From Hyphomonadaceae bacterium UBA1849 (GTDB taxonomy: Bacteria; Pseudomonadota; Alphaproteobacteria; Caulobacterales; Hyphomonadaceae): DNA of 64,000 nt. The DNA lies in assembly GCA_002338565.1 (NCBI GenBank), contig DDIN01000006.1, forward strand, positions 166,525-230,524, in the 5' to 3' direction. Position 1 is the first letter of the stretch, and every line of letters begins with the position of its first letter. This document shows positions 8,552 through 15,969 of this stretch, one piece after another. A program made the translations under genes and the position numbers. Under the pieces are notes generated by a model. That model was not told the origin of the DNA. It worked only from the letters and a program-made list of their open reading frames with translations, and did not search any database.

Positions 8552-8555
8552 CGAC

Positions 8556-9839
8556 ATGGCGCTCGATACAAATTTGCTTTCGAGACGCAAAATACTGGCC
8601 GCAATCGCCAGCGTAACACTAATCAGCGCCTCCGATTTAAAAGCCTTCGCCCAGACACGCGCGAAAGTCGTAGTGATCGGCGGTGGCTTTGGGGGCGCAA
8701 CAGCTGCTCGGTTCATAAAATCCTATCTACCCAACACGTCCGTAACGCTCGTTGAGCCAAACCCGGTATTCACGGCCTGCCCTTTCAGCAATCTCGTCAT
8801 TGGCGGGCAGCGGTCAATTGCCGATCAGGAGTTTGGTTATCGTGGCCTTGCCAACGACGGTATTGAGATCGCGCAAGCGGTCGCGACCGACGTCAATAGT
8901 CAGGCACGTTCAGTCACTTTAGATAATGGCTCAATCCTGAGCTATGACCGCCTCATTATGTCTCCGGGCATATCTATTCGTTGGGACGCGCTGGAGGGTT
9001 ACGACCAAGCCGCAGCAGAGCTTATGCCTCATGCCTGGAAGGCAGGGGCGCAGACGGTTCTGCTAAGACGCCAACTCGAAGCGATGGAAGATGGTGGCAC
9101 TGTAGTCATGTCCGCGCCGGCAGCCCCGTTCAGATGCCCTCCTGGCCCATATGAGCGGGCAAGCCTGATCGCAAATTATCTCAAGACCGAGAAACCAGCG
9201 TCCAAGCTGATCATTCTGGACTCAAAAGACACGTTCTCAAAAATGCCACTCTTTCAGGAGGCCTGGGCAGAACATTATCCAGATCATTTGGAGTGGCGCG
9301 GTGCCTCAAATGACGGACGCGTGAATCGTGTCGTAGCTGACACCAAAACACTCTACACTGATTTTGATGAAATCCGCGCCGACGTGGCCAATTTGATCCC
9401 GCCTCAAAAGGCAGGCGAAATTGCTGAGCGAGCCGGCGTAACGGATGCAACGGGATGGTGCCCGATCAACGCAACCAGCTTTGAATCTACGCTTCAGCCA
9501 AACATTCACGTGATTGGTGACGCCACCATTGCTAACCCCATGCCGAAATCAGCGTTCTCTGCGAACCTGCAGGCTAAGGTGTGTGCAGCATCCATCGCGC
9601 GGCTTCTCAGCGGAGACGATGCGATACCGACGACGCTCGCAAACACCTGTTATTCATTCATCACGTCAGACCGAGCCGTTTCAATTGCAGGCGTCTACCG
9701 AAATGATGACGGCGCGTTCAGCTCAATTGATGGCGCTGGCGGTATCTCACCGTTGGCTGCAGACACCAGCATTCGTGAGGCAGAGGCGCTTCAGGCAGAA
9801 GACTGGTTCAGAACCATTACAAGTGAGGCGTTCGGTTGA
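8556..9839 (+). CDS. fccB: Flavocytochrome c sulfide dehydrogenase flavoprotein (FccB/SoxF)
   Basis: This 427-residue FAD protein oxidises sulfide or polysulfide in the periplasm and passes electrons to a c-type cytochrome. It has a Tat-like leader (SRRKILAA) and a dinucleotide fold VVVIGGGFGGATAA. All three family cysteines are present: C75 in TACPFSN (covalent FAD in Allochromatium FccB), C194 in FRCPPGPYERAS and C302 in GWCPIN (redox pair). The C-terminal flavocytochrome domain contains NTCYSFIT. It begins 4 bases after the cytochrome gene and overlaps soxX by 4 bases. Confidence 0.93.
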   Translation: MALDTNLLSRRKILAAIASVTLISASDLKAFAQTRAKVVVIGGGFGGATAARFIKSYLPNTSVTLVEPNPVFTACPFSNLVIGGQRSIADQEFGYRGLANDGIEIAQAVATDVNSQARSVTLDNGSILSYDRLIMSPGISIRWDALEGYDQAAAELMPHAWKAGAQTVLLRRQLEAMEDGGTVVMSAPAAPFRCPPGPYERASLIANYLKTEKPASKLIILDSKDTFSKMPLFQEAWAEHYPDHLEWRGASNDGRVNRVVADTKTLYTDFDEIRADVANLIPPQKAGEIAERAGVTDATGWCPINATSFESTLQPNIHVIGDATIANPMPKSAFSANLQAKVCAASIARLLSGDDAIPTTLANTCYSFITSDRAVSIAGVYRNDDGAFSSIDGAGGISPLAADTSIREAEALQAEDWFRTITSEAFG

Positions 9840-10291
9840 TCAGAGCCTGCGCCCTATCCAGCCTTGTAGCGCTTCTCTTTTGTTGCCCCGAAGCATTCGC
9901 GGAACAACTCGTCACCCCAGATATGATCGTTGGCGATACAATCCCCGCACCGCTCTCAGACACGGTCTCTTCTGCTGCGGCCGGTAGAACTATATTTGTC
10001 GACCGAGATCAGGGGCACTGCGTGCTCTGTCATCAAATCGACGATTTAGATGCAGAATTTCAGGGAAATGTCGGGCCGGACCTCTCCACTGTCGGCGACA
10101 GGCTTTCTCCTGCTCAGATCAGGTTCAGAATCGTAGACCTACAAAGCCTGATACCGGATACAGTCATGCCCTCCTATTACCGTCTTCACGACCTACATCA
10201 GGTGCAGGACGAATTTCAGGACCAGACCATCCTCAACGCCGAACAGATTGAACATCTGGTCGCGTATCTCAACAGCCGGACACAGGAATGA
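9836..10291 (+). CDS. soxX: Sulfur oxidation c-type cytochrome SoxX
   Basis: SoxX is the monohaem partner of SoxA; the complex attaches sulfur substrates oxidatively to the SoxY carrier. A Sec signal peptide (hydrophobic to about residue 22, cleavage near AFA-EQ) is followed by HCVLCH (C62, C65, H66) and a Met ligand in TVMPSYYR (M111). The start must be the TTG at 9836, overlapping the fccB TGA; no ATG or GTG gives a signal peptide. Its stop overlaps the soxY start (ATGA). Confidence 0.93.
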   Translation: MIRACALSSLVALLFCCPEAFAEQLVTPDMIVGDTIPAPLSDTVSSAAAGRTIFVDRDQGHCVLCHQIDDLDAEFQGNVGPDLSTVGDRLSPAQIRFRIVDLQSLIPDTVMPSYYRLHDLHQVQDEFQDQTILNAEQIEHLVAYLNSRTQE

Positions 10292-10755
10292 TGAAAACGC
10301 AATCGCCTCTATTGTCCCGAAGGACCATGCTGCGACTAGGTGCAGTCAGTGTGAGCATGCTTATGATTCCACGAATTGCCGCGGCCACCGAAGACGAGAT
10401 GAATGAGGCCATCAACGCGATGTTCGGAGACCGGGTGATCACCGAAGGTCGTGTCAACGTGGATCTGCCGCCCATTGCTGAAAACGGCTTCTCCGTGCCC
10501 ATTGATATCTTCATCGACAGCCCGATGACAGAAGACGACTACGTGAAGCAGATCGTGGTTTTCTCTCCGCGAAACCCGCTGCCCGTTCTCGCACAGTATC
10601 ATCTGACTCCGATGTCAGGACGCGCTGATGTTTCGGCGCGCATACGGCTCGGCGGCACGCAGTCAATTCGCGTTATAGCTGAAATGAATGATGGAACACT
10701 CTGGTCTGGCGCGAAACAAACTCTGGTCACACTCGCCGCCTGTGTGATTGATTGA
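10288..10755 (+). CDS. soxY: SoxY-like sulfur carrier with variant AACVID swinging arm
   Basis: SoxY carries sulfur intermediates on a cysteine near the end of a flexible C-terminal arm. This 155-residue protein has a Tat leader (SRRTMLRLG) and the SoxY immunoglobulin-like core (FGDRVITEGRVNVDLP, then NPLPVLAQYHLTP). The arm ends VTLAACVID, not VTIGGCGG; the cysteine (C152) is kept but both flanking glycines and the terminus differ. I recall a SoxY-related family named for an AACIE arm, and this looks like a member. The change should affect which Sox enzymes can reach the arm. It is co-encoded with soxZ. Confidence 0.85.
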   Translation: MMKTQSPLLSRRTMLRLGAVSVSMLMIPRIAAATEDEMNEAINAMFGDRVITEGRVNVDLPPIAENGFSVPIDIFIDSPMTEDDYVKQIVVFSPRNPLPVLAQYHLTPMSGRADVSARIRLGGTQSIRVIAEMNDGTLWSGAKQTLVTLAACVID

Positions 10756-10762
10756 GGCCGCT

Positions 10763-11083
10763 ATGACAACGATACGACTTTCAGTCCCAGAGACAGCTGA
10801 CCGCGGTGAAATCATCGAACTGCGCGCCATGATCCAGCACGAGATGGAAAGTGGCTTCCGCTTTGGTTCACGTGGCGAAATGATCCCGCAGGACATCATC
10901 ACGAAATTTGAATGCTTCTATAATGGTACGCTTGTTTTCTCATCGGACTTTCATCCAGGCGTCGCGGCAAACCCGATACTGAAATTCTATGCGCGCGCAA
11001 ACGAGTCCGGCAGTTTCGAGTTCGTCTGGACGGATCAGAATGGACAAAGCTGGTCTGATAGCGCGCAAATCGAGGTAAGCTAA
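10763..11083 (+). CDS. soxZ: Sulfur carrier partner SoxZ
   Basis: SoxZ binds SoxY to form the YZ carrier. The 106-residue protein matches the family in length and fold: MTTIRLSVPETADRGEIIELR at the N-terminus, then ESGFRFGSRGEMIPQDII, and FVWTDQNGQSW near the C-terminus. There is no signal peptide, so it is expected to cross the membrane bound to SoxY. I chose the ATG at 10763 with GAGG 5 bases upstream; a TTG at 10748 is in frame but inside soxY. The soxA ATG overlaps its TAA by one base. Confidence 0.92.
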   Translation: MTTIRLSVPETADRGEIIELRAMIQHEMESGFRFGSRGEMIPQDIITKFECFYNGTLVFSSDFHPGVAANPILKFYARANESGSFEFVWTDQNGQSWSDSAQIEVS

Positions 11084-11853
11084 TGCGGCTGCTCGCTGCC
11101 TGCTTCCTGTTTGTCGGTGCAGCCTGCTCTCCGCAAACCACGCAGCGGGAACCGGACTTTCCTATCGAAGCATCTCTGCGGGTTTCCGGCTCTAGTTTCC
11201 TGACACCTGAAACTGTAGCTCAGCAAAATGATGATTTTGAAAACCCCGGATATCTCTGGGTAGAACGCGGGGCCGACCTCTTTGAGCAAGGCGAAACCAG
11301 CTGTGAAGGCTGCCATAAAAATGGACTGGAGGGCGTTGCGACTCACTACCCAGCCTTCGACACGGGAACGCAGACGCTTGTCAATCTAGAGGGGCGGATC
11401 AACCTGTGCCGAACCCGGCATCAAGGCCTAACCGCCTTGCCCTATGAAAGCGATCAACTTCTCTCTCTGACTGCATTTGTTGCAGAGCAATCCCGAGGCC
11501 TACCCATTAGCGTTGAGGTCACACCCCAAACTCAGTCGGCCTTTGAAAGCGGTGGAGCCTATTTCATGACACGTCGCGGCCAACTCAATCTTGCTTGCAC
11601 GCAATGTCATGATGACAATTGGGGCAAACAATTGCGTGGGGATACGATCAGTCAGGGGCACAGCAATGGGTTTCCGGCCTATCGTTTTGAGTGGGAAGAC
11701 TTCGGCTCGTTGCACCGAAGGCTGCATGACTGTGATACCGGCGTCCGCGCTGAACCTATGGAGCTCGGCTCTCAGACCTATATTGATCTTGAGTTCTACC
11801 TTGCGGTTCGCGCATCCGGCCTTGAACTGGAAAGCCCCGGTATTCGCAGATAA
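11083..11853 (+). CDS. soxA: Dihaem cytochrome SoxA
   Basis: Catalytic subunit of the SoxAX thiol-conjugating cytochrome. It has a lipoprotein-like leader (VGAAC), two haem sites (CEGCH at 74-78, CTQCH at 172-176), the cysteine haem ligand in RINLCR (C109) and the active-site cysteine in LHDCDTGVRAEP (C217). All residues needed to form a persulfide-ligated haem and conjugate sulfur to SoxY are present, so SoxAX is likely active even though the downstream hydrolase SoxB is not encoded here. It is the last gene of the operon, followed by a terminator. Confidence 0.94.
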   Translation: MRLLAACFLFVGAACSPQTTQREPDFPIEASLRVSGSSFLTPETVAQQNDDFENPGYLWVERGADLFEQGETSCEGCHKNGLEGVATHYPAFDTGTQTLVNLEGRINLCRTRHQGLTALPYESDQLLSLTAFVAEQSRGLPISVEVTPQTQSAFESGGAYFMTRRGQLNLACTQCHDDNWGKQLRGDTISQGHSNGFPAYRFEWEDFGSLHRRLHDCDTGVRAEPMELGSQTYIDLEFYLAVRASGLELESPGIRR

Positions 11854-11855
11854 CA

Positions 11856-11882
11856 AAAAAGGCGGGCCAAAGCCCGCCTTTC
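11856..11882. terminator. Bidirectional terminator between soxA and acnB
   Basis: GGCGGGC (11861-11867), loop CAAA, GCCCGCC (11872-11878), with an A-run on the left and TTT on the right. It can therefore end transcription from both the sox operon (+) and acnB (-), whose stops face each other 52 bases apart. Confidence 0.85.
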
Positions 11883-11905
11883 CAATTCCAGAGGATTACT
11901 CCGGT

Positions 11906-14662
11906 TTAGTTTACCGGCGGCGCATACTGCGTCAGGTTGATGCCTTCTACAGCCGCTTTGTACTCTTCTACGCTCGGCGTGCGGCCAAGAATTGTGGACA
12001 GAACAACAACCGGCGTAGATGCGAGAAGTGACTCGCCCTTCTTGTTGTCGGCGTCTTCCACGACACGGCCTTGGAAGAGACGCGTAGATGTCGCCATCAC
12101 TGTGTCACCTTTAGCCGCCTTCTCCTGGTTACCCATGCAGAGGTTACAGCCCGGACGTTCCAGATAGAGCATGTTTTCATACTCGGTACGCGCTTTAGCT
12201 TTCGGGTGCGTGTCGTCGAACTCGAAGCCCGCATATTTGCGCAGAACGTCCCAATCGCCTTCCGCCTTGAGTTCGTCGACGATGTTGTAAGTCGGCGGCG
12301 CAACAACGAGTGGCGCAGCGAACTTAACTTCGCCATTTTGCTTCTCAAGGTTTTGAAGCATTTCAGAAATGATCTTCATGTCGCCTTTGTGGACCATACA
12401 AGACCCGACAAAACCAAGATCAACCTTCTTGTCGCCGCCATAGTAAGACACTGGGCGGATGGTGTCGTGCGTATATCGCTTGGAAACGTCTTCGTTATTG
12501 ACGTCCGGGTCAGCGATCATTGGCTCGTTAATAGCATCAAGATCAACAACGAGTTCAGCGAAGTATTTCGCGTTGTCGTCAGGTTTCAGAGCAGGCTTCT
12601 CGCCAGAACGGATTTCAGCGATACGCTTGTCCGCTTTGTCGATGAGGCCCTGAAGAACCTGGTTCTCGTTGTCCATGCCTTTATCGATCATGATCTGGAT
12701 GCGGGATTTCGCGATTTCCAGAGATTCAATCAGCGTTTCGTCTTCTGAGATACAGATAGAGGCTTTCGCCTTCATCTCTGCCGTCCAGTCGGTGAATGTG
12801 AAGGCCTGGTCAGCGAGCAGCGTGCCGATGTGAACTTCGATGATACGTCCCTGGAAGACGTTATCGCCGAACTTCTTCAGCATTTGAGCCTGGGTCGCGT
12901 GAACCACATCACGGAAGTCCATATAATCGGCCATAGTGCCCTTGAAAGTCACCTTGACGGACTCAGGGATTGGCATTGTTGCTTCACCAGTCGCCAGCGC
13001 GAGCGCTACCGTACCGGAGTCTGCACCGAACGCGACGCCTTTAGACATACGTGTGTGGCTGTCACCGCCAATGATGATCGCCCAGTCGTCAACAGTGATG
13101 TCGTTGAGAACTTTGTGGATCACGTCGGTCATAGCGGGATATTCGCCCTTAGGATCACGCGCAGTGATCAGGCCGAATTTATTCATAAAGCCCATAAGCT
13201 TTGGAATGTTGGTTTGTGCTTTGATGTCCCAGACAGAAGCGGTGTGACAACCAGACTGGTAAGCACCGTCTACGACCGGAGAAATCACAGTCGCGGCCAT
13301 CGCCTCAAGTTCCTGAGAGGTCATCAGACCAGTCGTGTCCTGAGAGCCTACAATATTCACTTTCACGCGGACATCTGAACCGGCATGAAGTGTTTTGCCC
13401 GGCGTTGTGCCCGTTGCGTTCGCGTTGAAGATTTTCTCAACCGCCGTCAGGCCCTGACCTTCGTGCGACACTTCTTTGGACGCGGCGAAAACAGATGGCG
13501 CTTCGACGCCGAGCGTCTCAGCAGCAAACGTTTGAAGCTTTTTACCGAAGACAACCGCGTAAGAGCCACCCGCTTTGATGAACTCCATTTTCGGAGCCGT
13601 CAGCGCGGAAGAGATGTCTACGAGTTCTTTGTCGCCTTCGTAGAGTTTCTGGGTCTTCGTGTTGATGGTCAGAACTTTGCCTGTTTCAACAGAGTAAGCC
13701 TGCTCCAAAACCGCGTCGCCATTCTCGTCGAGAACCGGCTTGCCGTTCTCGTCCAGTTTCTTGACCCAGTTTTTGAGGTCGATGCCGATGCCGCCGGTTA
13801 CACCAACTGTCGTAAGGAAAATTGGCGAAATACCGTTCGTACCGGCTACGATCGGCGCGATGTTGACGAATGGTACGTATGGGCTCGCTTTCTTACCTGT
13901 CCAGAGAGCCACGTTGTTCACACCCGACATACGGGACGAACCAACGCCCATTGTACCTTTTTCAGCGATCAGCATTACACGGGCATCAGGATGTTGCTTT
14001 TGCAGCGCCTGAATTTCTTCCTGTGCTGCAGGGCTGATCATGCACTTACCGTGAAGCTCGCGGTCAGAACGTGAGTGCGCCTGATTGCCCGGCGAAAGAA
14101 GGTCGGTAGAGATGTCGCCTTCTGCAGCGATAAAAGTGACGACTTTAATTTCTTCTTCAACGTCCGGAAGTTCCGTGAAGAATTCCGCCTTGGCATAGCT
14201 TTCGAGAACATCTTTCGCGACAGCGTTTCCTGCGTCAAAAGCAGCTTTGAGGCGCGCCATATCAGCGTCGTAAAGAAAGACCTGGGTTTTCAAAACGTCT
14301 GCAGCTTTAGCTGCGACAGTAGCATCATCACCAAGCGCAAGGTCGAGCAGCACGTCAACAGATGGCCCCCCCTTCATGTGAGAGAGCAGTTCCAGCGCGA
14401 AATCCGGTGTAATCTCCGCCACGCTCTCCTCGCCTAGTACGATCTGCTTAAGGAATGCCGCCTTAACACCTGCAGCGCTCGTGGTGCCCGGAAGGGTATT
14501 GTAGATAAAGAAATTCAGGGAGTCCGCGCGATGTGCGTTACCTGTGTCTTTGATCTGTTCGATCAGCTCAGCAACCAGAGCGCCATCATCAATCGGCTTA
14601 GGGTGAAGGCCATCCTTTTTACGGGCTGCGATCTCTTCGAGGTATTGTGTATATAGGCTCAT
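11906..14662 (-). CDS. acnB: Aconitate hydratase B
   Basis: Interconverts citrate and isocitrate in the TCA cycle; AcnB may also act as 2-methylisocitrate dehydratase. The 918-residue protein starts MSLYTQYLEEIAARK, the usual AcnB start. The frame is open 39 codons further upstream, but that extension is not AcnB-like. The helical HEAT-like domain comes first, and the [4Fe-4S] ligands lie in the C-terminal half in VGSCMVHKGD and PGCNLCMGNQE. SQDTTGLMTSQELEAM and GGDSHTRMSKGVAFGADSG are strongly conserved aconitase motifs. It is monocistronic, with a long palindrome in its leader. Confidence 0.97.
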   Translation of the reverse strand: MSLYTQYLEEIAARKKDGLHPKPIDDGALVAELIEQIKDTGNAHRADSLNFFIYNTLPGTTSAAGVKAAFLKQIVLGEESVAEITPDFALELLSHMKGGPSVDVLLDLALGDDATVAAKAADVLKTQVFLYDADMARLKAAFDAGNAVAKDVLESYAKAEFFTELPDVEEEIKVVTFIAAEGDISTDLLSPGNQAHSRSDRELHGKCMISPAAQEEIQALQKQHPDARVMLIAEKGTMGVGSSRMSGVNNVALWTGKKASPYVPFVNIAPIVAGTNGISPIFLTTVGVTGGIGIDLKNWVKKLDENGKPVLDENGDAVLEQAYSVETGKVLTINTKTQKLYEGDKELVDISSALTAPKMEFIKAGGSYAVVFGKKLQTFAAETLGVEAPSVFAASKEVSHEGQGLTAVEKIFNANATGTTPGKTLHAGSDVRVKVNIVGSQDTTGLMTSQELEAMAATVISPVVDGAYQSGCHTASVWDIKAQTNIPKLMGFMNKFGLITARDPKGEYPAMTDVIHKVLNDITVDDWAIIIGGDSHTRMSKGVAFGADSGTVALALATGEATMPIPESVKVTFKGTMADYMDFRDVVHATQAQMLKKFGDNVFQGRIIEVHIGTLLADQAFTFTDWTAEMKAKASICISEDETLIESLEIAKSRIQIMIDKGMDNENQVLQGLIDKADKRIAEIRSGEKPALKPDDNAKYFAELVVDLDAINEPMIADPDVNNEDVSKRYTHDTIRPVSYYGGDKKVDLGFVGSCMVHKGDMKIISEMLQNLEKQNGEVKFAAPLVVAPPTYNIVDELKAEGDWDVLRKYAGFEFDDTHPKAKARTEYENMLYLERPGCNLCMGNQEKAAKGDTVMATSTRLFQGRVVEDADNKKGESLLASTPVVVLSTILGRTPSVEEYKAAVEGINLTQYAPPVN

Positions 14663-15023
14663 GATAATCCTGGCTAATGTTGGGGTGATTTCGCTCGCCA
14701 GGCAGGTCTGATGACATCCCCCGCGAACGAGCCATGGCTGTTCGCGCACAGGACTATTTAAGAGGGGGGTGAGTTGCAAGTGCTTTGTTATACGAAATAA
14801 GTCTCAAACTGCGCTATGACGGCGTTTTCGACACACGGAGCGGTACAAACGACCCGAGTTGGAAGGTTGATAACTGACCGTTATGCAAAAGCATTTGCAG
14901 CTAGCGTCATCAACTGCCGACAAAGGCCAGCCGGAAGACTTTCGTATAACACACGCTCGCAAAGACGATTCCTGAACAGCACTCAGGGAAGCCGGGATAG
15001 CTCGAAATGTCGGAAAAAATAGA
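14663..15023. other. acnB upstream region without a gene
   Basis: This is a 361-base non-coding stretch between the acnB start and the 3' end of tRNA-Leu, both on the minus strand. It must hold the acnB promoter. On the minus strand TTGCAA followed by an A/T-rich TTAAATA is a possible promoter, but the match is loose. Apart from the palindrome at 14722-14746 I see no further structured element and no convincing small ORF. Confidence 0.5.
14722..14746 (-). promoter_or_regulatory. Long palindrome in the acnB leader
   Basis: CGCGAAC (14722-14728), a single G, the 10-base palindrome AGCCATGGCT (14730-14739) and GTTCGCG (14740-14746) form one 12-base-pair inverted repeat with a one-base bulge. 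It lies 60-84 bases upstream of the acnB start. It could be an operator or a strong mRNA hairpin in the 5' leader. Confidence 0.5.
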
Positions 15024-15108
15024 TGGTGCGGATGAAGGGACTCGAACCCCCACGCCTCTCGGCGCCAGAACCTAAATCTGGTGCGTCTACCAGTTTCGCC
15101 ACATCCGC
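15024..15108 (-). tRNA. tRNA-Leu (anticodon UAG)
   Basis: An 85-base type II tRNA read on the minus strand. The acceptor stem starts GCGGATG and pairs with CATCCGC; the anticodon stem-loop is CCAGA-TTTAGGT-TCTGG with anticodon TAG; a long variable arm follows, then GGTTCGAGTCC (T arm), and CCA is encoded. The anticodon reads CUN leucine codons. Confidence 0.97.
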
Positions 15109-15588
15109 ACTCGTAGAGCGCGCTTACTGACGCTTTTTAAGACAGTTGGCAACCTGTTTTAGCAAAGAAATAGATTTCAAATTCATGCCGAAAGGTCAAA
15201 ACCCGCTGCCAATCCATTATTCAAGGGAAGTATTTTTCACGAAACCCCACAAAGCGTGCAACAGACCAACACCCATTAGATAATAGAAGAGCTAAAGCAT
15301 GCTAATCGATTGTATAAAAGCCAATTTTCGGAATCAGCCGACGCATTCCCCAATGCGTTGAATCAATACTAAAACTTGCCTGCGCCCTGACTTGCGCCCA
15401 TGACGACGCACGGACATCACTCGAGCTCCAGCTCTGCCAGAAATATTAGTCCATTTTTTAATCAGCGACGCCCATTTTTTAGCCCTGCAGCCAAAATCGA
15501 ACGCCTGGCGCTCCTCAATCTCTTATCAAGCCTGCACTGAGTGGTAGGCCACAGTGCCAGATTATTGAAATAGCGAATTGGTACCGGG
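15109..15588. other. Regulatory spacer between tRNA-Leu and glnB
   Basis: A 480-base AT-richer stretch without a convincing gene. It contains the promoter of tRNA-Leu (minus strand) at its left end and that of glnB-glnA at its right end. Two direct repeats of CCATTTTTTA lie at 15451-15460 and 15472-15481, exactly 21 bases apart. A bulged hairpin lies at 15534-15556 (outer GCACT/AGTGC, inner GTGG/CCAC), 33 bases before the glnB start. I found no sigma-54 promoter with the correct GG-N10-GC spacing and no NtrC box of normal spacing. Confidence 0.5.
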
Positions 15589-15927
15589 ATGAAAAAAATC
15601 GAGGCAGTGATCAAACCGTTCAAGCTCGACGAAGTGAAAGATGCGCTTCAGGAGCTGGGTCTTCACGGCATGACGGTTGTCGAAGCGAAAGGCTTTGGAC
15701 GCCAACGTGGGCATACCGAACTCTATCGCGGAGCGGAATATGTCGTAGATTTCCTCCCGAAACTCAAAATCGAAATCATCGTTTCCGATGACATGGCGGA
15801 AGAAGCCATTTCGGTGATCACGAAAACGGCACAGACCGGTAAAATTGGTGACGGAAAGATATTCCTGTCCACAATTGATGATGTCGTGAGAATTCGAACT
15901 GGCGAACGTGGTAATTCCGCGGTCTAA
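15589..15927 (+). CDS. glnB: Nitrogen regulatory protein PII (GlnB)
   Basis: Signal-transduction trimer that senses 2-oxoglutarate, ATP/ADP and, through uridylylation, glutamine. The 112-residue protein has the T-loop RGHTELYRGAEYVVDF with the modifiable tyrosine at Y51, and the B/C-loop TGKIGDGKIF that binds nucleotide. The location 42 bases before glnA is the classical glnBA arrangement of alphaproteobacteria, so it is called GlnB and not GlnK. It probably shares a promoter with glnA. Confidence 0.96.
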   Translation: MKKIEAVIKPFKLDEVKDALQELGLHGMTVVEAKGFGRQRGHTELYRGAEYVVDFLPKLKIEIIVSDDMAEEAISVITKTAQTGKIGDGKIFLSTIDDVVRIRTGERGNSAV

Positions 15928-15969
15928 TCGGGCTAACTGAATACGCAAAACCCAAACTTGGAGGGAAAA

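Noticed and set aside
12071..12748. 225-codon open frame on the + strand inside acnB, and others in the same region
   Set aside because: Antisense to a highly conserved gene; composition and lack of any motif show it is a shadow of codon bias.
12097..14238. Possible frameshift in acnB because several alternative frames are open
   Set aside because: The main frame is uninterrupted for 918 codons and contains every aconitase motif in order.
15110..15588. Sigma-54 promoter or standard NtrC site for glnBA
   Set aside because: TTGGCAACCTGTTTTAGC has 12 bases, not 10, between GG and GC, and the GCACT/AGTGC repeat has the wrong spacing for NtrC.
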